Shown here: positions 57,806-64,000 of the stretch, one piece after another
Position numbering within the stretch: the stretch's first letter is position 1
Layout of the letters: the number at the start of each line of letters is the position of its first letter
NCBI GenBank assembly: GCA_036245805.1
Contig: BTRK01000006.1
Location: 11,874,365-11,938,364, forward strand
Source of the DNA: Pristionchus mayeri
Lineage: Eukaryota > Nematoda > Chromadorea > Rhabditida > Neodiplogasteridae
Direction: 5' to 3'
DNA: 64,000 bases
Program-made: the position numbers and the translations under genes
The notes under the pieces: model-generated
Database searches by the model: none
What the model was told of the DNA's origin: nothing
What the model saw: only the letters and a program-made list of their open reading frames with translations

Positions 57806-59118
57806 TCACAGGTCTTCTGAGAACTCGCAGGTGCCGTTTGACAAAAACTTCAAACAGCTTGAATCCAAAAAGCATTGAAGGGGTGGATACCCCAAAGGTC
57901 AACCAACTTTTATTTCAAGTTGCAAAGTCGTAAATTGTAAACAACCTAAAAGCCGGCTCTCGAAATTTCGAAACTTCAAAAAATCAGAAGTGCCTTATAA
58001 GTTCACAAAAAGGTCATTCAAAAAAGCATTTTGTTCGTCTTCACGAGAGAAATAAGTATTGTGTTGGACGAAAAATGATTGGAAAGGGGGGTCATGTAGA
58101 AAAGTCCACGAAATCGAATTTTAGATGCAAAAAATGTCGAAAAAGTAAATGTCCTGTAAAAAATTAATCCACATTTGAATGAGATCTTTGCAGATTCTAA
58201 TTCGTCCTACGTTTTTACACAAAATAACCTTCTTCTTCTAGCTCTCAGACCGTTCCATTTTTTGCTCTATGAGTTCAAACACCGAAAACCTGCTGTTTTT
58301 CGAAAATTCCTAAATTTCAACGATTTGGAATTTTAATTTTCGGGCTTTAGCAGCGCTCCGAAGGACACCAATTAGCTTAATTCCGAGTATTGTCTCACTT
58401 TTAAAGGTTTGAAGTCATTTCCAGAAATAATAGTTTATTCTGAAAAATTTGGATAACCAATGAAAAATGCGAAACAAATTTTCGTCGTAAAATACGCTTA
58501 ATTCACTCATACCTAGTTACTCAGACCCAGATATATTACGTACTACCAATATAACCACTTTTGACGAACTAGCAAGAAAATATGTGATCATTGAAATTTA
58601 GGAATTTTCGAAAAACAGCAGGTTTTCGGTGTTTGAACTCATAGAGCAAAAAATGGAACGGTCTGAGAGCTAGAAGAAGTAGCTTATTTTGTGTAAAAAC
58701 GTATGACGAATTCGAATCTGCAAAGATCTCATTGAAACGTGGATTAATTTTTTACAGGACATCCACTTTTTTGACATTTTTTGCATCTAAAATTCGATTT
58801 CGTGGATTTTTCTACATGACCCCCTTTTCCAATCATTTTTGGTCCAGCACAATACTTATTCCTCTCGTGAAGACGAACAAAATGCTTTTTTGAATGACCT
58901 CTTTCGTGAACTTTTAAGGTACTTCTGATTTTTTGAAGTTTCGAAATTTCGAGAGCCGGCTTTTAGGTTGTTTACTATTTACGGCTTTGCAACTTGAAAC
59001 CGTAGTTCCTTGACCTTTGGGGTATCCACCCGTTCAATGCTTTTTGGATTCAACCTGTTTGAAGTTTTTGTCAAACGGGGGTCTGGATTTCATGCATTCT
59101 CTCAGAAGACCTCTGATA
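57806..59118. repeat. Foldback family D (copy 2)
   Basis: Ends ATATCACAGGTCTTCTGAGA and TCTCAGAAGACCTCTGATAT. Arms of about 500 bp, e.g. AGCCGGCTCTCGAAATTTCG near 57,950 and its inverse near 58,940. Same terminal words as the element nested at 21,512-22,740. It directly borders gene D exon 59,141-59,259. Confidence 0.8.
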
Positions 59119-59420
59119 TGTAAAATTTGTATATTCTAACCTCATTGAAGAACTTTTTCCAATAGGAATGAGAAAGGCCGAGAAATCGAGAAGTGGCGTA
59201 GCTGCCGGTAATGGAAAGACGAATGATATCCATCGATGCCAGCTTGGTGATGAATGCGGCTGAAAGGAAAGTGATCACTTACAGACCATTCCAATCATAC
59301 ATCCTAGTACATAAAAACATAAATTTTCATTGCTGTTTTGTTGAATTTGCAGATATTTCATGATCTGAAAATTTGACATTAAACAGATATCAGCAGTATA
59401 ATTCTTTTCCTAATATTATA

Positions 59421-59800
59421 TTAGGTTGTCTCAAAAGTTTCTTTCCTTTTGATTTTCCAAGTTTCTTCTTATAAACTTCGACAGCCATGATTTTATTCTT
59501 AGCGTGCGTTAGGGTATTGCTAGTACATTTCTGCATTATGTGCAAATCGCTTCCCGATTGCATTCGAAACGAGGAAAATAACAAATTCGTTGAACAGTCA
59601 ACAAACGCCGATTTTCACTATGTTTTGTTTGATCATATATCTAGCATACTAATAGCCTAAAGACTAAGCGCAGTAAATCAGTGATAGAGCGAGTACTGAT
59701 TATAAAAATAATACCGTCAAACCCGGCTTTCAATCGCTTTAGGAAACAGAATAAATAAAAATGTGCTAATTTTGATTCATTAATAGCCAAACTAGGATTT
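59421..59800. mobile_element. Single mariner-type terminus (truncated element)
   Basis: TTAGGTTGTCTCAAAAGTTT preceded by TA at 59,419-59,420 is a mariner-type left end. I find no matching right end before the next element at 59,860. The right border is therefore arbitrary. Confidence 0.4.
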
Positions 59801-59859
59801 GGAAGAGCACCGCTCAGAAATAGATTGAGGCATCACCTTCTAGTTTGCATATTATACTA

Positions 59860-61100
59860 TTGGGGTGTCCGGAAAGTTCGTATAATTTTTTGTTTTTATT
59901 TTTTATTCAATGCTTTACAATTCTCAGTGACCAATGTATGCCCCCTTCTTTCTCACTACCTCCCTCCAGCGATTGGGCAGGGTCTCGATTCCTCTCTTCC
60001 AGAATGCGGGTTTCTTCGAGACCGCCCAGTTCACGAAAGCCCTCACAACTTCATCTCGATTCTTGAACTTCTTTCCTTTGCAGAAGTCAGAGAGAGAGCG
60101 GAAGCAGTGGTAGTCGCATGGGGAGAGATCCGGGGAATACGGTGGATGGGGAATCCTCTCGATCTTCAGCTCGTCCATTTTCTTATGGGTCATCTTCGCT
60201 CGATGTGGGCGAGCATTGTCCATCAGAAGAAGAATTTTGCCCTGGTTCAGGAGTCTGGGAGGGACTCTGATCGCGACATCTTCCAGTTGTTCAGAGAAGA
60301 GGTCGGCATTGATGCGGGTGCCAGGGGCTAGGATCTCCCAGTAGATGGGACCGAGCACTGAGAAGCAGAAGCAGAGGAGTTCCTTCTTTCCGTGCTCTTC
60401 CTTCTTCGGGACTGGCGTGGGCTTCTCATCTGCATCCACCATTGCAGTCTCCTCACAGGGTTATCGTACGTGATCCACTTCTCATCTGTAGCGATGATGG
60501 AATTGACCCATCGAAGATTGGATCTACGATGGAGTAATTCCCGACAGACTTGAACACGATTTTTCAGCTGTTCGGGGGAGAGGTCATGGGGAATCACTTG
60601 TGGGAGTTTCGGCTTCTTCCCAGATCGATGGAGGATATCGGACACCGTTGATCTGGGAGTACCAGTATCCTTCTTCAACTCACGCACACTGGCCATGGGC
60701 TTGCGCTTCAATGTGCGGAGAACGAGAGGCTGATCGAGGGAGGGAGGGCGTCCAGAGCGGGGTTGATCATCGAGACCAAACTCCCGTTTCTTGAAGCGGG
60801 AGAACCACTTATAGCAGAAGGGTATGGAGGGGGCGTCAGCTCCTTCCGACTGGGCCACGGCAGAGTGGGCCTCCTTCACGGATCGGCCAAGACGGTAGTA
60901 ATGAAGTAAAACTGCTCGGAGGTAGAGATGGGAGTCCATCACAAGAATCAATGTAGCAACTAGGAGACTGATTAAATCCTCTCACTACTCAACGTCAGAA
61001 TGATGCAATACATTGTTGACAAACATATTGTGCAATCACTGCATTTGATCGCGAACTGACTTTTTTCCGAAGCATTATACGAACTTTCCGGACACCCCAA
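59860..61100 (-). mobile_element. Full-length mariner (1,241 bp)
   Basis: Termini TTGGGGTGTCCGGAAAGTTC and GAACTTTCCGGACACCCCAA, flanked by TA. The best preserved mariner here and the source family for the tails at 6,744-7,048 and 14,161-14,465. Inserted between gene D pieces. Confidence 0.9.
59924..60939 (-). pseudogene. Mariner transposase with one frameshift
   Basis: Two overlapping frames, 60,328-60,939 and 59,924-60,442. N-terminal MDSHLYLRAVLLHYYRLG with helix-turn-helix segments, linker DDQPRSGRPPSL, first catalytic Asp in IATDEKWI, second in LLMDNARPH, third in LSPCDYH with 34 residues between the last two. All three acidic residues are intact. The frame breaks once, by a single missing base near 60,437. 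Otherwise full length, so this copy decayed very recently or has a sequence error. Confidence 0.9.
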
Positions 61101-61678
61101 TATATGCTATATTCTAAACATGTAGTTTCACCCGTGTATAATGAATAATAATATAATAACAATAAACAGGTAGAATAAGTATTCACCTCTTCTGCTTCTA
61201 CTCCTTTTCTCTTTTGCCCTCTCATCTTCTGCTCATCTGCGTTTTCTCGAGAACAATCGTCCTATAAAGTGCAAATTAGGCTACAATAATAAAATAAGGG
61301 TCTTTGCAATATTACACTAGCCTCAGTCTAATGAAAACTACAGTATTACTTCTCTCACCATATCGGTGGGACTGTCAGGCTGTTGGGCCTGCTGCTGCAG
61401 GGTCTCCAAATAGTCGGTGTTTTGCACTCTGAATATTTGATAAATATAATTAATTGTTAAAGGAACAAACACGATTTGGAAGGATAGGAATTAAATGGAT
61501 TCAAGTATTTGAAAGACGCATCAGAACGTTTACACGTCTTAATCAGAATACCAAAGGTTTGCTTCAAATCTTTATCAGAAAACAACAAATACACTGGAAA
61601 ACAACACACGATTGGAGATCGGTGACAAACACAACTTGGGAAACACACTCGATGCGAGGGAAAATGTGGTGCCATGTC

Positions 61679-63776
61679 TCAGTTCTTCTTGTGCCAGTTC
61701 AGGGAACTAATGCGAGTATCGGGTAGATCAAAAGGTGCCCGTGTGATCTTTCCTCTCATATTTCCTGGTTCGATTGATTCGAACGAGCCGTTCGAGAGCT
61801 TCTGAAACGATATTCTCAGCTTCAATCGATAAGTATGAGCATACTAATTCAACTTTTTAGCACGCCCCTAACCTCGTAGAGAAATTGCACCCAGAATGAG
61901 TGACCGAGTCCGAAGAATGAGTTCGAGTACGTCTCATCGATAAGGGACACATATTCAATGTCGATTGAACTGAGTTTAGTTATGAATGAGTCTGAAAAAA
62001 AAACTTCCCTGCATCCATACCATAATAATGTAGGTTTGCTATCACAATATTGTAGGTTTCTAGTAACTACTTATATTACTCAATCTCATACGAATTGAAT
62101 CATACGTTACAAAATATGACATTTCAAAATAGTCGAAGGATACGTACTCGGATCGGAGACCTGTCCCATATCGCCTAAGTAGAGAATGAGTCGACTGGAG
62201 TGAGAAGCAATCGAGAGGATCAGCGGACTGAGAGAAGCATTGTATTTCAAAAGAAAACCGACCATCACTTATAAGAACTACAAGCCAAACTTTTTAAGGC
62301 AACGCTATCGGACTCTTTTCAAAGAAAATGCAGCATTAACTTATGAGATCTATGTTTTAAAAGTAAAACTGTTGGACTCACGCTGTGACGTCGTCGAGAT
62401 GCACATCTCGAACGGTTAGAGAGGAAATTTTCGAAGATGAGAGCATCTTCCCCCAGAGAGTGAGGTCATCAGGAGTAAGAAAGTCATCGGCGGAAGTGAT
62501 GCGCACTTCATGGATGCACGTGGAGAGAAGCGAAGACATCTGCAGAGAAAACAGGTTAAGAACATGAATAGGGCGATGTTAGGCCCGGCTAATATTACGT
62601 TCAAAAATGGCGTTAGCAGCCCCATAAAATAATTAACCTAATCAAATTTGAATGAAGAAAGAATCATCGTCTTACCTGAGCCAAGATCGGGTCATTCGGA
62701 CCGTCCGGAGACACACATAGATTAAGGGCATTTCCAGCACTGCCGTATCGTTTCACTCGTGCAGACTTGAGTGCGCATAATCCGTAGAAGGGAATATTGG
62801 ACGGATACAGTTCGATAACCAAGAACAGTGCATCCTGTAAATGTCCGATGGCTGTTTCTCATAAGTGGAAATATTTGTTCTCGTTGCTATTCTTAGAAGA
62901 ACTCACCATAGATCTGGAAAGTACCGCATTCTTCACTCCCGGTCGATTTTTCTCTCTCTTCATGAATCCGTATACTCCAATTTGGTAGTCAGAGGACACC
63001 TGTGATGGACAATTTTCAATACTTTCATAAAATAGAAGGCAACTGAAGCTAACTAGCCAACTGAAGCAGCCACCTTTTACATTACTGTATCTATACTGTA
63101 CCTTTGCAAGATTCGCCAGATCCGCACAGTCCTCGTCGGTGCGGAGATGGAAGCAGAGATAGTTGATAAACGGTCGAGAAGAGGCCGGAAGTGTACCCCA
63201 ACTGGAAAGATGGCATAGTTAATTGACAGCGCAATTTCAGGTTGACTAGCAAACCTCAACTCGTGCGTTTCTTTTCGCAATTTTTTATGTTTTTTTTATT
63301 TCTTAGGTATGTTAATTGAATCTTTTGCGCACGCACATATATAAACAAATGTAAGCAAATATCTACATGTATTTAAATTTATTACAGTCACTCATCTCAT
63401 TGCAAATCATAGAAGTTTAACAAAATTCCACGAATATGTATGGAATAACAATAGAATATTATGAAATCGCTTACTTGGGGTTATTGGGAATGTCCTTGTG
63501 ATGTTCGACATTCTGAGTATTCACAATAGCACTATTGGCCCGGAAAGGGAGAAAGTTCGAAATAACATCTGTAAGATAGAGTTAAGGTAGAATAGAGATA
63601 CTGTAGGTAGTGGAAATAGATTATCTTACATCGAAGTAGGTATCCCTTTCATCGGAAGCAGCTTCGGTAGGCCGGGTAGGAGATCGGGCGGGACGAGACT
63701 TCATTAAAGTAGGGCGATCCTCGCCCATTCTCATTTGTTTAGTGGGCGGAGAATCGAAGAGATGATCAATCGACGA
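61679..63776 (-). CDS. Gene C: F-box family protein (5' end off window)
   Basis: Exons: 63,630-63,776 (MRMGEDRPTLMKSRPARSP), 63,475-63,568, 63,102-63,201 (F-box-like start WGTLPASSRPFINYLCFHL), 62,907-62,999 (VSSDYQIGVYGFMKRE), 62,676-62,834 (LYPSNIPFYGLCALKSA), 62,382-62,539 (MSSLLSTCIHEVRITSADD), 62,148-62,227, 61,873-61,991 and 61,679-61,801 (stop TGA). Exon lengths 93, 80 and 119 are identical to gene B. Joins keep phase except 63,630 into 63,568, which is off by one base. The first coding exon, by analogy with gene B, would lie beyond 64,000, although MRMG inside the first listed exon could serve as a start. Confidence 0.7.
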
Positions 63777-64000
63777 CTGAAATTTATAGAATAACTGGAG
63801 AATGTAATCACATTCAAAATATTCACATGTATCGTAAAATACAATCGCAAACTAAATATTAAATAAAATACGTAGTTGATTACAAGTGTATGAAGGCAAA
63901 CAGGCTTCGAAAATGAGCCGTGCAGTGGTTTTGAAAGAAGTTTTGACTCATCATAAGACAGAGAAGGTTAGGGTAAAAACGAAACTTTGGAAAAGGTAAA
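63777..64000. other. Intron or upstream sequence, nothing recognised
   Basis: AT-rich sequence upstream of the first visible exon of gene C. I find no exon matching exon 1 of gene B. Confidence 0.4.

Larger units (their letters stand above)
52466..61428 (-). pseudogene. Gene D: F-box family member lacking its middle exons
   Basis: Exon-like pieces: 61,359-61,428 (VQNTDYLETLQQQAQQPDSP), 61,187-61,261 (DDCSRENADEQKMRGQKRK), 59,141-59,259 (AFITKLASMDIIRLSITGSY) and 52,466-52,720 (RLSNGSFEYVKILEQDEE). The last two correspond exactly to the penultimate and last exons of genes B and C (the penultimate is 119 bp in all three). Exons for the F-box and the following parts are absent from the interval, and I find no ATG at 61,428. 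A mariner and two large foldbacks fill its introns. Most likely a deletion pseudogene. Confidence 0.6.

Noticed and set aside
59825..60331. 168-aa plus-strand frame
   Set aside because: Antisense shadow of the minus-strand mariner transposase; it contains the terminal repeat in its own reading frame.

Overview
This window is eukaryotic nuclear DNA. Coding sequence comes in short exons (about 20-230 bp) with GT..AG boundaries, acceptors mostly of the TTTCAG type, and AT-rich introns full of inverted-repeat elements and mariner transposons. The gene content (a PHR/RPM-1/highwire/MYCBP2-type gene and an array of divergent F-box genes) and the splice-site style suggest a nematode. That is an inference; another small invertebrate is possible. 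Every host exon I could support is on the minus strand, so genes read from high to low coordinates.

Region 63.8-42.9 kb holds a tandem F-box family. Gene C (63,776-61,679) has at least nine exons and its first exon lies off the window. Gene D (61,428-52,466) keeps only N-terminal-like exons and the last two exons and looks like a deletion pseudogene. Gene B (52,261-42,916) is an intact 11-exon model whose phases all join (381 aa). A related exon at 118-261 begins another copy at the left edge.

Region 41.4-1.1 kb holds about 45 minus-strand exons of one PHR-family gene: RCC1-like repeats (41.4-29.2 kb), a middle helical part (25.1-18.1 kb), one PHR domain (18.0-15.9 kb), the conserved region after it (15.8-11.9 kb), and unassigned downstream exons (6.3-1.1 kb). 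Seventeen consecutive exons from 24,481 to 15,148 join in one open frame. Elsewhere several joins are off by one base.

The most striking structure is an inverted duplication centred near 10.6 kb. Arms 6,451-10,307 and 10,904-14,758 are about 99.8% identical around a 596-bp loop. Each arm carries the same six PHR-gene exons, a mariner tail and part of a second mariner. The right arm has the gene's sense orientation and the left arm is antisense.

The rest is mobile DNA. There are mariner elements with TA duplications at 9,551, 32,627, 46,444, 49,453, 55,511 and 59,860, and at least six families of long foldback elements, often nested inside each other and inside mariners. Also present are a gene-poor LTR element with two direct LTRs plus an inverted LTR/primer-site scrap (38.8-41.3 kb), two tRNA-derived pol III-like sequences, a 308-bp tandem array and several short strong hairpins. 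I see no rRNA, true tRNA gene, CRISPR or prokaryotic feature.
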